Shown here: positions 32,109 through 38,850 of the stretch, piece after piece
How positions within the stretch are numbered: position 1 is the first letter of the stretch
How the letters are laid out: the number at the start of each line of letters is the position of its first letter
DNA from: an uncultured Clostridia bacterium
GTDB taxonomy: Bacteria; Bacillota; Clostridia; Oscillospirales; Ruminococcaceae
Assembly (NCBI GenBank): GCA_944386045.1
Contig: CALWZO010000013.1
Span: 1 to 38,940, forward strand
DNA: 38,940 nucleotides
Reading direction: 5' to 3'
Translations under genes and position numbers: made by a program
The notes under the pieces: model-generated
Told to the model about the DNA's origin: nothing
What the model saw: only the letters and a program-made list of their open reading frames with translations
Databases searched by the model: none

Positions 32109-32647
32109 CTGTGCTCACCCGCTTTCTTCGCCATTATTCCCAGCGCCCCACCGGCGATAACCGGTACAGCCGGACTTACGGGCAAAAATACAAGGACCGC
32201 CAGACATATAAAAAACAGTATCAGCGTCAGCCTGTCGACTATACTTTTTGTAAGCAGGTTTGTAACTGTTTTAATCACCAGCGCACAAACGCCGCTGCGC
32301 ACCCCGGCAAGGGCCATCGCCACAATTTCATTGCTCATAAAGTTGGACAGCACGCTGGCTATTATAAGTATCACTATAACAGATGGTACACACACGCCAA
32401 AGGCCGCAACAATGCCGCCGGCAGTGCCGGAAATCTGATAACCTGACAAAATGCTGGTGTTGACCGCTATAATACCCGGGGCACACTGTGCCAGGGCATA
32501 GTTGTCCGCTATTTCCTGTTTGGAAAGATATGGGTTTTCGCCGCTTGCAAGCTCATTTTCCAATATAGGAAGCATGGCCAGGCCGCCGCCGAAAGTAAAG
32601 GCACCCACACGGAAAAAGCGGAAAAATATATCAATGTATTTTTTCAT
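32105..32647 (-). CDS. Chromate transporter family protein, half-size partner
   Basis: 180 residues from the ATG at 32647, which has CGGAGG 5 bases upstream; an in-frame ATG seven codons earlier lacks a site. Motifs FTFGGGLAMLPILENEL and LAQCAPGIIAVNTSILSGY mark the CHR domain. Forms the second half of the pair and is first in the two-gene operon. Probably regulated by the divergent LysR protein. Confidence 0.88.
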   Translation of the reverse strand: MKKYIDIFFRFFRVGAFTFGGGLAMLPILENELASGENPYLSKQEIADNYALAQCAPGIIAVNTSILSGYQISGTAGGIVAAFGVCVPSVIVILIIASVLSNFMSNEIVAMALAGVRSGVCALVIKTVTNLLTKSIVDRLTLILFFICLAVLVFLPVSPAVPVIAGGALGIMAKKAGEHR

Positions 32648-32690
32648 ACAATCCTCCGAAAAATGCAAAATACCAAAAGCGTATGGATAA

Positions 32691-32712
32691 ATAATAACAT
32701 ATATGTTATTAT
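32691..32712. promoter_or_regulatory. Perfect 22-bp palindrome, probable LysR operator
   Basis: Two 11-base arms centred on CATA/TATG, lying between the chromate transporter and LysR genes. It contains T-N11-A, the LysR-type binding pattern. It is 44 bases from the transporter start and 49 from the LysR start. Confidence 0.6.
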
Positions 32713-32760
32713 ATGTAAAATAGTATTATCAAATTATTATAATAAGGATTTATTTATAGT

Positions 32761-33648
32761 ATGACCATAAGACATCTGCAAATTTTCATCCGGGTGGCAG
32801 AGGAGCAGTCGGTGACGGCCGCAGCCCGCCGTCTGTTCATATCCCAGCCTGCCGCCAGCCTGGCTTTGTCAGAAATAGAGAAGGAATATGATGCAAAGCT
32901 GTTTGACAGGGTAAACAGAAAAATGTTTATGACTGCGCGGGGAGAAAGACTGTACCGCTGGGCCTCCCAGATACTGTCACTGATGGACGATATGAACAGC
33001 GACCTGAAAAATCATATCCAAAGTTCAAAAATACGCCTGGGCGCCAGCACAGCTGTGGCAAACAGTTTTCTTATGCCGGCAGTACGGGAATTTGAAAAAA
33101 CTCACCCGGGTGCTTCCATGCGGTTTACCATTGCCGGTTCACCGTCCATAAAGGAAAAAATATTGAAAAACGAGCTGGATGTAGCAATAACCGAAGATTT
33201 TTTCACCGACGATACGGTGGTGCGGCAGGAGCTTTTCAAAGAGCCTATAATACCCATATGTCCCAAAGGGCACAGATTTGCCCACAAAAAGATACAGCCG
33301 CAGCAGCTGAACACCGAAAAAATAGTGGTAAGGGAGAAAAACACTTCTCTGAGGCAGATTTTTGACAGCATTGTAACAATACACCATCTGGGTATAAGTC
33401 CTTATATGGAATCGTCCGACAACCGGTCGATTATCCTGGCGGTGCGGCAGGGCCTGGGAATAGCCTTTATGCCGCAAAATCTGGTAAATGAATATATCAG
33501 TGCCGGCAAGCTGGAAACTTTTACCCTTACAGGCAAAAAACTTTATTTAAGCTGCCGACTTATACACCACAAACAAAAAAGCCTGTCACCGTCAGTGACA
33601 AGCTTTATAGAATTTTGCCAGGAGTACGGGAAACGCAGCGGGGATTAA
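32761..33648 (+). CDS. LysR-family transcriptional regulator
   Basis: 295 residues. N-terminal winged helix (about 2-60): LQIFIRVAEEQSVTAAARRL, FISQPAASLALSEIEKEYDAKLFDR. The effector domain begins near residue 88 (IRLGASTAVANSFLMPAVREF). It is divergent from the chromate transporter pair and probably regulates it. The ribosome site (TAAGGA) is rather far from the ATG, suggesting low expression. Its stop overlaps the end of the convergent yczE-like gene by 4 bases. Confidence 0.9.
   Translation: MTIRHLQIFIRVAEEQSVTAAARRLFISQPAASLALSEIEKEYDAKLFDRVNRKMFMTARGERLYRWASQILSLMDDMNSDLKNHIQSSKIRLGASTAVANSFLMPAVREFEKTHPGASMRFTIAGSPSIKEKILKNELDVAITEDFFTDDTVVRQELFKEPIIPICPKGHRFAHKKIQPQQLNTEKIVVREKNTSLRQIFDSIVTIHHLGISPYMESSDNRSIILAVRQGLGIAFMPQNLVNEYISAGKLETFTLTGKKLYLSCRLIHHKQKSLSPSVTSFIEFCQEYGKRSGD
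33573..33606 (-). terminator. Terminator of the yczE-like gene inside the LysR coding end
   Basis: On the minus strand AAAGC-TT-GTCAC / GTGAC-AG-GCTTT is followed by six T. It lies within the last codons of the LysR gene, so the yczE transcript runs about 70 bases antisense to it. Confidence 0.65.
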
Positions 33649-34268
33649 ACCCTGTTTGCCCAAACACCCACCGTCTTTGCAAAAACCGGTGTCATTTTGT
33701 CAATTATTTTGCCGTTCAAAATCAGCGTCATCAGCGTCGCATAACCCCACACGCCGCCAAAAAGCAGGCCAAGGGAGAAATATATGATATATAATGTATA
33801 GCATCCGAAAGCATAGCTTTTATGGGCCAGGTCCCCTATCATCAGTATCACATTGTCTGTTATTGACGCGCCGAAATCAATGGAAAGATAAAAAGCAACC
33901 CCCATGCTGATAATGATACAGCCTATCACAGGGTACATGCCTTTGACCACCAGGTCCGGCACCTGCATACCGCCCAGGAACGCCGCCACCGGATCTATCG
34001 TCCAGCCGACCACCACAACAGTTATAAGGGTTGTCAGCGACAGCCTTTTTCTGTAAAATGCCAGCAGACCGATGAACATGACGAAATTGGCCAGATTGGT
34101 CACCGTCCCAAAAGACAGGCCGATATGTTTGCTTATACCGCTTACCATAACTCCCATGGGGTCATTTCCCATTCCGGCACTTACCAGAAACGCACAGCCT
34201 GTGCCTATTATAACCTGGCCTATAAAAACGACCAGATACTTTTTTATCAAAACTTTTGTGTTTTGCAC
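33645..34268 (-). CDS. YczE/YitT-like integral membrane protein
   Basis: 207 residues, about five or six membrane segments. Starts at a GTG (34268) with AAGGTGG 8 bases upstream. GCAFLVSAGMGNDPMGVMVSG and VVGWTIDP fit the YczE/YyaS/YitT family; YczE is needed for surfactin production in Bacillus by an unknown mechanism, but most members have no known role. Monocistronic, with its own promoter and a terminator inside the neighbouring gene. Confidence 0.75.
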   Translation of the reverse strand: MQNTKVLIKKYLVVFIGQVIIGTGCAFLVSAGMGNDPMGVMVSGISKHIGLSFGTVTNLANFVMFIGLLAFYRKRLSLTTLITVVVVGWTIDPVAAFLGGMQVPDLVVKGMYPVIGCIIISMGVAFYLSIDFGASITDNVILMIGDLAHKSYAFGCYTLYIIYFSLGLLFGGVWGYATLMTLILNGKIIDKMTPVFAKTVGVWANRV

Positions 34269-34310
34269 CAGCTAAACCACCTTAATAAACTTATTTTATA
34301 ACCAGGTTAC

Positions 34311-34339
34311 ATTATATTATAAATTTTATCGATAATCAA
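34311..34339 (-). promoter_or_regulatory. Sigma-A promoter of the yczE-like gene
   Basis: Minus-strand TTGATT and TATAAT separated by 17 bases, about 45 bases upstream of the GTG start. Confidence 0.7.
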
Positions 34340-34372
34340 CAGTATTTATTTTCAAAATCACAAAATTTTCAT

Positions 34373-34400
34373 TTGTATAAACTGCTAAAAGTGGTATACT
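34373..34400 (+). promoter_or_regulatory. Sigma-A promoter of the small membrane protein gene
   Basis: TTGTAT and TATACT separated by 16 bases with TGG before the -10. Start expected near 34407. Confidence 0.6.
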
Positions 34401-34430
34401 ATAATTAGCAAAAACAAAGGCGGTTTTGTT

Positions 34431-34931
34431 ATGATAAAACACACATTGCAAAGCGACAGGTTCAGGCATATTGCCCTTACGGGCGCCAAAACGGCTTTGA
34501 CAGCATACAAGCTTACGCTGAAAGCCAAATTGTTCGCCGCTGATACCGCTATCACCGGTTTGGAAAAAATTGCTCATAACAACCAAAAAGCGCTTGTAAA
34601 ACAACAAAAGGAGAATGACAATATGAAAAGTTTCTTATCTGCTTTAACAGTTCTGGCAGTTGCAGGTGCTGCGCTGGGAGCTGCCGGCTACTACCTGTAC
34701 AAAAAAGAACAGGAATTGAACGAATACGAAGAACTGCTTTACTCTGAAGACCTGGCGGAAGATTATATGCCCCGGGAAGATCCGACAGAGGAAAAGCTGG
34801 ATAAAATGGCACGGGCCGCCGCAGATGTAAAGGAAATTATATCCAGCGCCGGCGAAAATGTAAAAGAAACAGTAAGCGGTGCATACAACGATGTCAAAGA
34901 AGCCATCGACAGCGCCATGGACAAAGAATAA
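34431..34931 (+). CDS. Small single-pass membrane protein, function unknown
   Basis: 166 residues from ATG 34431 (AAAGGCGG upstream). The first 64 residues are basic and amphipathic. A second in-frame ATG at 34623 has a stronger AAAGGAG site and would give a 102-residue protein beginning with a membrane segment (about 4-24: FLSALTVLAVAGAALGAAGY), followed by acidic helices with KETVSGAYNDVKEAIDS, reminiscent of YtxH-type repeats. Either or both products may be made. Bounded by its own promoter and terminator. Confidence 0.6.
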   Translation: MIKHTLQSDRFRHIALTGAKTALTAYKLTLKAKLFAADTAITGLEKIAHNNQKALVKQQKENDNMKSFLSALTVLAVAGAALGAAGYYLYKKEQELNEYEELLYSEDLAEDYMPREDPTEEKLDKMARAAADVKEIISSAGENVKETVSGAYNDVKEAIDSAMDKE

Positions 34932-34940
34932 TACAGATTT

Positions 34941-34970
34941 TACCGGGAGAAAGCCTCCCGGTATTTTTTT
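34941..34970 (+). terminator. Terminator after the small membrane protein gene
   Basis: TACCGGGAG / CTCCCGGTA stem followed by seven T. Confidence 0.9.
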
Positions 34971-34981
34971 AATATTGCCTA

Positions 34982-35010
34982 TTGACAAAAGTCATTTTTG
35001 TTGATATAAT
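34982..35010 (+). promoter_or_regulatory. Consensus promoter of tRNA-fMet
   Basis: Exact TTGACA and TATAAT with a 17-base spacer and a TGA extension, 24 bases before the tRNA. As strong as expected for a stable RNA gene. Confidence 0.9.
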
Positions 35011-35034
35011 ATTCTTACGCTCAAAGATAAATGA

Positions 35035-35111
<77 letters not shown>

Positions 35112-35116
35112 GAAAG

Positions 35117-35155
35117 AAACCCTTGATTTGTAGCAAAATCAAGGGTTTTTGTTTT
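35117..35155 (+). terminator. tRNA-fMet terminator
   Basis: AAACCCTTGATTT / AAATCAAGGGTTT stem with GTAGCA loop, followed by T-rich sequence. Confidence 0.88.
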
Positions 35156-35211
35156 GTTTTTCTAATATTTTCGGCATTTCAGCCTAATTTTGCTATATTT
35201 TTAATTTTCAC

Positions 35212-35239
35212 AAAACGGCCCCCAAAAGGCCGTTTTTTG
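35212..35239 (+). terminator. Second hairpin terminator after tRNA-fMet
   Basis: AAAACGGCC / GGCCGTTTT stem with a CCCAAAA loop and T-run on the plus strand. No gene lies just upstream apart from the tRNA, so it is a backup terminator or a left-over from an older arrangement. Confidence 0.75.
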
Positions 35240-35243
35240 CATT

Positions 35244-35263
35244 TTGGGAAACATTTGGGGAAC
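35244..35263. repeat. Tandem 11-bp-period repeat, pair 1 (possible integrase arm site)
   Basis: TTGGGAAAC at 35244-35252 is followed 11 bases later by TTGGGGAAC at 35255-35263. The same arrangement recurs at 35583. Confidence 0.5.
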
Positions 35264-35582
35264 ACGCCTGTATTTTTCCGCGATTTTCAAGGCACTTTCA
35301 GGCATAAGCCCGGAAGAATTTTTATACACAGCATATATTATGTTGCTTTTTATCATAAAAACTGTATTTTTTCTCCGTCATTATACCCAAAGGTGTATAT
35401 CGTATAGTCGAAGACTATCAGATAAAAAGCAAATTCGTTTTTTCTTTGATTTTTACACTTGTATTTTTATAAATAAAAATAACGGATTTTATGCTGTAAT
35501 ACAAATATATTTTAACTTATTATTAAAGTTTTTCCAAAATAAAATTTTGTAACAATGCACAGTTTTTTCAAAATCTGCGATT

Positions 35583-35602
35583 TTGGGAAACTTTTGGTGT
35601 AC
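35583..35602. repeat. Tandem 11-bp-period repeat, pair 2 (possible integrase arm site)
   Basis: TTGGGAAAC at 35583-35591 is followed 11 bases later by TTGGTGTAC at 35594-35602, in the same orientation as pair 1 and 339 bases from it. Confidence 0.5.
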
Positions 35603-35618
35603 TTTACCCCATAAAACC

Positions 35619-35646
35619 AAAAAGACCGACTGTCAGTTCAGTCGGT
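35619..35646 (-). terminator. Terminator of the int-xis operon
   Basis: ACCGACTG / CAGTCGGT stem, T-run CTTTTTGG on the minus strand, about 40 bases after the excisionase-like stop. Confidence 0.8.
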
Positions 35647-35685
35647 AAAAATTTCATATCCTCAAAAAAATCAGCTCACAAAATT

Positions 35686-35862
35686 TTATTTTACAAAAAG
35701 TTTTCTCACATCTTCAAAATTTATCAGGTATTTGCTCCCGGATTTCTGATAAGGGATTGTTCCATCCTTGCAAAGTTTTCTGATACAGCTTTCGGTGATT
35801 GCGCAGTCCGGGTCCTCTTTTCTGAGTTCTTCCAATGTTCCTCTGATTGTGCGTATTTTCAT
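35686..35862 (-). CDS. Excisionase-like small DNA-binding protein
   Basis: 58 residues, starting at ATG 35862 with AAAGGAGG 8 bases upstream. The sequence ITESCIRKLCKDGTIPYQKS followed by GSKYLINFEDVRKLF is the MerR-like winged helix of the excisionase/HTH_17 family: a helix-turn-helix then a beta-wing with a Lys/Tyr-rich strand. It lies 51 bases downstream of the integrase on the same strand, so the two are probably co-transcribed. Order int then xis is the reverse of many phages. Predicted role: bend DNA and direct excision. Confidence 0.75.
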   Translation of the reverse strand: MKIRTIRGTLEELRKEDPDCAITESCIRKLCKDGTIPYQKSGSKYLINFEDVRKLFVK

Positions 35863-35913
35863 TTGCCATACCTCCTTTTACTTTTATTATCCGGCTTTTT
35901 CGTACAAAATCAA

Positions 35914-37119
35914 TTAAAAAATTTCATTGTTAAAAATAATGTTGCACATTTTGTTTCCTGCCTGTATTTTGGCATCGTTTATAACATGGGCGTATTTGTT
36001 GGATATGGTCACCGGCACATCCCCCAGGTAGTCGGCCACTGTAACTACATCAATATTTTTACTGATGAGCATTGACGCTACGGTATGGCGGAACGCGTGG
36101 GGATTGAGATAGGGGTAATCCCCTTTCTTTTTATACTTTTCAGAAATGCGCCTCAGTTCCTGGGTGATGTTGTCGGGATTGATGATGCCGCCTTTTTCAC
36201 CCACAAAAATATAGTCGCTGTCCTTCCACAAATCTCCCCATATCTTCTTTTCCCTGTCCAGCCAGGCAAGATACTGTGTCAAAATCTCTTTCAGTTCGCC
36301 GGGAATGGGCAGCACCCTGTACTTTCTGCCTTTGGGATAGTCCTTGACATAGACTCCGTCTCTTTTGTTGTACAGCACGCAGGTGGAGATGAGAATTTCA
36401 TTTTTCTCAAAATTTATATTTGAGCGTTTTATACCTGCAATTTCGCCGCGCCTGGCTCCCAGGACCATAAGCATATAGCCTATGGTTTTCCATTTTATAC
36501 TCTGCTCATTCAGCATCTGCTTTATCTTTTCAATTTCGGCCGGCTGATAATAGTTGGGCAGCTGGGGCACTACAGTAGGGGCCGTCACTGATTTTGCCGG
36601 ATTGAAACTTATCAGGCGCTGTTTTACTGCATCCTCGAAAATAGTGGAAATCAGCCTGTGATGTTCCAGAATGGTTTTGTCCGAAAGGGGCTGCCCGTTC
36701 AGCTTGTTGGCCCCGGGAGACCTGAGCTTTTTATAAAAATTATTGAGGTGGGACGGCGTGATATCATCAATTTTGATATGGCCCATATATGGTAAAACCC
36801 TGTTTTCCAGCATGTCCTGATAATGGGACAGCGTGCTTTTGGTCCTGCCTGCGCGCTCTTTGGCTTCCATCACCTCTTTTGCAAAGTCCCTGAACAGTAT
36901 TTTCCTGCTGGTGGCCCCGCCGAACTTACATTGAAGCTTAAAGCTGGCCTCCTGCTCCTTTGCAAACTTTTCAGCCTGTTTTTTTGTCAGCCCTTCCGGA
37001 ATTTTTACACTTGTTGTAAAAGACGGAAGGCGCTTTCCGTTTTCGTCAATCCCCCTGTAAATGGTTATCCTGACAGATGTGGCTTCTCCCTTTTTGTTTT
37101 TGCGTATTTCGTATGCCAT
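35914..37119 (-). CDS. int: Tyrosine-type site-specific integrase
   Basis: 401 residues. An N-terminal AP2-like arm-binding region (about 1-70), a SAM-like core-binding domain (about 75-180, FRDFAKEVMEAKERAGRTKSTLSHY) and a catalytic domain (about 190-385). Catalytic residues: Arg in GARRGEIAG (Arg223), Lys in the KGRKYR hairpin, HAFRH (His341, Arg344) and Tyr376 in SNKYAHV. The usual LGH box reads LGD (Asp367), replacing the second catalytic His/Trp. Whether activity is kept is unknown. Start has AAAGGAGG. It would recombine the element at a chromosomal site near tRNA-fMet. Confidence 0.93.
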   Translation of the reverse strand: MAYEIRKNKKGEATSVRITIYRGIDENGKRLPSFTTSVKIPEGLTKKQAEKFAKEQEASFKLQCKFGGATSRKILFRDFAKEVMEAKERAGRTKSTLSHYQDMLENRVLPYMGHIKIDDITPSHLNNFYKKLRSPGANKLNGQPLSDKTILEHHRLISTIFEDAVKQRLISFNPAKSVTAPTVVPQLPNYYQPAEIEKIKQMLNEQSIKWKTIGYMLMVLGARRGEIAGIKRSNINFEKNEILISTCVLYNKRDGVYVKDYPKGRKYRVLPIPGELKEILTQYLAWLDREKKIWGDLWKDSDYIFVGEKGGIINPDNITQELRRISEKYKKKGDYPYLNPHAFRHTVASMLISKNIDVVTVADYLGDVPVTISNKYAHVINDAKIQAGNKMCNIIFNNEIF

Positions 37120-37216
37120 AACAGCCTCCTTTTAAAAATATTTTTCTTGAACATAATTTTCTGCTGTAAATTTTCTGTTTTACCGCCCTGCCTCCCCCGC
37201 GGCTCTATCCTATTAT

Positions 37217-37242
37217 GATTTTCGGATTAAAACAATATTTTT
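37217..37242. repeat. 26-bp direct repeat, copy 1
   Basis: Begins GATTTTCGGATTAA and ends AATATTTTT. Identical to copy 2 at 23 of 26 positions by eye, same orientation. Confidence 0.55.
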
Positions 37243-37330
37243 CTTCTTTCAACAGTCTGCGGCTTTTTTGTGGAAAATGTTTTATCTTCCGTTTTCTGCG
37301 CTGTATTATGTTAATGATTTTATCTTAAAG

Positions 37331-37356
37331 GATTTTCGGGTTAAGAAAATATTTTT
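37331..37356. repeat. 26-bp direct repeat, copy 2
   Basis: Begins GATTTTCGGGTTAA and ends AATATTTTT, 114 bases from copy 1 between the integrase and the unknown operon. Its end touches the stop codon of the 88-residue gene. Confidence 0.55.
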
Positions 37357-37622
37357 TATGCGGCGGAATTTTTTGCATATTTTGAGCGTGCGTTAAAAAT
37401 TACCCTGCCTGTAACAATTCCATGCTCATTTACAGCATAAAAAGCAAATATCCTGTCTGAATATCTGTCCGGGGTCTTCTGCATCATGAAATAATGTCTG
37501 CACAGACAGTTTCCGCTTTTCAAAAGCTCCGTACCGTCCAAATCAACTTCAAATATTTCAAAACCGCTGTCGTTATCCCAGAAAAGGCGGTCCATCTCTT
37601 CACCGCTTATATTTCTAACCAT
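37356..37622 (-). CDS. Hypothetical protein, third gene of the HNH operon
   Basis: 88 residues. I recognise no family. It is acidic at the N-terminus (ISGEEMDRLFWDNDSGFEIFEVDLDG), has two Cys close together (GNCLCRHYFM) and a central aromatic part (RIFAFYAVNEHGIVTGRVIF) that reads like beta strands. The start overlaps the HNH gene stop by 8 bases, so translation is coupled. No signal peptide or membrane segment, so cytosolic. Conserved coupling with a nuclease suggests a partner, immunity or regulatory role, but that is inference only. Confidence 0.6.
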   Translation of the reverse strand: MVRNISGEEMDRLFWDNDSGFEIFEVDLDGTELLKSGNCLCRHYFMMQKTPDRYSDRIFAFYAVNEHGIVTGRVIFNARSKYAKNSAA

Positions 37623-37992
37623 TGCGCAATACCTCCGCTTTCACGCTTACAGGAGTCCTGTGAGCCTCATACCTCAGCTGATTTACCAAAGCCAGCTGAT
37701 ACTGTGTCAATCTGCATTTTTCCCGCAATGTATAAAATTCTTCAAAGTTTTCCGTGTGGACCATTTTGTGAACATCCCTGGTGAGAAGGATGAGGTTTTC
37801 GGCCTCATCCTTTCCTCCAAAGCTTTTGGGAAGCCTGTGGTGCAGTTCGCGCTCCCCCGACTCCAGCGGCCTGAATGTGACATAGCACAGCCCGTTCTGG
37901 GCAAAATAGGCAGCCATGCGGCAGCTGTCATTGTCTGAAAATTCTCCCCGGACAGTTTTATTGTAAAAAAACTTGTCGAAGTTGAAAATCAT
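37615..37992 (-). CDS. Stand-alone HNH endonuclease-like protein
   Basis: 125 residues. The HNH core is clear at about 50-79: LHHRLPKSFGGKDEAENL then ILLTRDVHKMVH, giving His51/His52, Asn66, His75 and His79. The closest look-alike I know is the endonuclease domain at the end of group II intron reverse transcriptases and related phage HNH proteins; the usual zinc-binding CxxC knuckles are absent, with only Cys36. The N-terminal 30 residues and C-terminal helix (about 85-115) have no known domain. Its ATG overlaps the upstream stop by 4 bases. DNA cleavage is a family inference. Confidence 0.75.
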   Translation of the reverse strand: MIFNFDKFFYNKTVRGEFSDNDSCRMAAYFAQNGLCYVTFRPLESGERELHHRLPKSFGGKDEAENLILLTRDVHKMVHTENFEEFYTLREKCRLTQYQLALVNQLRYEAHRTPVSVKAEVLRNG

Positions 37993-38423
37993 ACACCGCG
38001 CCCCCTCCCGCCGGTCCGCTTTGTATCGGGGTAAAACTCAAACACATAGTCGTAGTATTTCAGCAGCATATCCTCTATGGCGTACAAATCGTACATAGAG
38101 GCGCGCCCACATACATACCCGTCACAGCTGACCTGAAATGCCGCAGCATAATCATACCTGCGGTGGACCATTATATATTCCTCGGCCCCCGTTGTCTGCA
38201 TGTTGAAACAACGGTTTACCTCCCGGCGTTTTTCCCGAGCGACCCTGTAACATCTGAAATCCTCAAATTTTCCAGACATAAAATTGCTTTCAGCCTGGTG
38301 CATAAGGAACATTTTCTTTGCAGCAGTTATATTCCTGATAAGGTTGGCATACATATCCCTGCTTTCAGCGTACAGCAATTCCAAATCGCTTATAATTTCT
38401 TTATCTCTCATAATATTAGACAT
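37989..38423 (-). CDS. Hypothetical protein, first gene of the HNH operon
   Basis: 144 residues, no family recognised. The first half is helical and charged (KEIISDLELLYAESRDMYANL, then KKMFLMHQAESNFMSG). The second half has MVHRRYDYAAAFQVSCDGYVC and an aromatic stretch DLYAIEDMLLKYYDYVFEFY, ending in a Gly/Arg tail. Probably soluble and alpha-helical. It is transcribed from a consensus promoter (38470-38498) with a palindrome in the leader, and overlaps the HNH gene by 4 bases. Function unknown. Confidence 0.6.
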   Translation of the reverse strand: MSNIMRDKEIISDLELLYAESRDMYANLIRNITAAKKMFLMHQAESNFMSGKFEDFRCYRVAREKRREVNRCFNMQTTGAEEYIMVHRRYDYAAAFQVSCDGYVCGRASMYDLYAIEDMLLKYYDYVFEFYPDTKRTGGRGRGV

Positions 38424-38445
38424 AACAACACCTCACAAAATTTTT

Positions 38446-38457
38446 GATAACGTTATC
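38446..38457. promoter_or_regulatory. 12-bp palindrome, probable operator of the HNH operon
   Basis: GATAACGTTATC lies between the predicted transcription start and the ribosome site of the 144-residue gene, where a bound repressor would block transcription. The adjacent Cro/C1 protein is the obvious candidate. Confidence 0.5.
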
Positions 38458-38469
38458 TTTTATGTTTAT

Positions 38470-38498
38470 ATTATATACTTTTTAGTGTATATTGTCAA
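38470..38498 (-). promoter_or_regulatory. Consensus promoter of the HNH operon
   Basis: Minus-strand exact TTGACA and TATAAT with a 17-base spacer, followed by a leader with GAGGTG. Confidence 0.85.
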
Positions 38499-38527
38499 CA
38501 AATATTTTATGATATTATAAAATATTA

Positions 38528-38542
38528 TTTGATACTGTCAAA
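38528..38542. promoter_or_regulatory. Inverted repeat between the divergent promoters
   Basis: TTTGA-TACTG-TCAAA, just upstream of the plus-strand -35. A second possible regulator site. Confidence 0.35.
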
Positions 38543-38548
38543 AGATGG

Positions 38549-38577
38549 TTGAAATAATAAATTTATCTGTGTATAAT
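38549..38577 (+). promoter_or_regulatory. Sigma-A promoter of the Cro/C1-like regulator
   Basis: TTGAAA and TATAAT with a 17-base spacer; AGAGGTGAT precedes the ATG at 38599. Confidence 0.75.
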
Positions 38578-38598
38578 TGTAACCAGAGGTGATTTTAA

Positions 38599-38814
38599 AT
38601 GGGAATGACTGAAAAAATCAGAATTCTGCTTGTAAAGCGCGGCAATATTTCAGAGGCTGAGCTGGCGCGCAGACTTGGAATATCTCCGCAAAATCTCAAC
38701 AATAAGATAAAGCGTGACAATTTTACCGTTTCAGACTTGGAAAAAATCGCCGGTGTTCTCGGATGTGAGTTCAAGGCTTTCTTTGAGATACCAGAAACAA
38801 ACGAACAGGTCTAA
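38599..38814 (+). CDS. Cro/C1-type helix-turn-helix regulator
   Basis: 71 residues, nearly all of it the DNA-binding domain: SEAELARRLGISPQNLNNKI is the helix-turn-helix, and VSDLEKIAGVLGCEFKAFFE the following helices typical of XRE proteins. It has no effector domain, so it is probably a Cro-like repressor. It is divergent from the HNH operon with palindromes between, and likely controls both promoters. Ends at a strong terminator. Confidence 0.85.
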   Translation: MGMTEKIRILLVKRGNISEAELARRLGISPQNLNNKIKRDNFTVSDLEKIAGVLGCEFKAFFEIPETNEQV

Positions 38815-38824
38815 AAATAAATAT

Positions 38825-38848
38825 CCCCCGGCGAAGCCGGGGGTTTTT
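38825..38848 (+). terminator. Terminator after the Cro/C1-like gene
   Basis: CCCCCGGC / GCCGGGGG with a GAA loop and five T. Confidence 0.95.
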
Positions 38849-38850
38849 CA

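Larger units (their letters stand above)
35156..35685. other. Non-coding 530-base region between tRNA and excisionase-like gene
   Basis: AT-rich, no convincing gene on either strand. It contains a hairpin terminator (35212), two pairs of 11-bp-spaced TTGGG repeats (35244, 35583), a small inverted repeat ATAGTC-GAA-GACTAT (about 35403), and the terminator of the int-xis operon (35619). It is a plausible attachment-site region. Confidence 0.5.
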
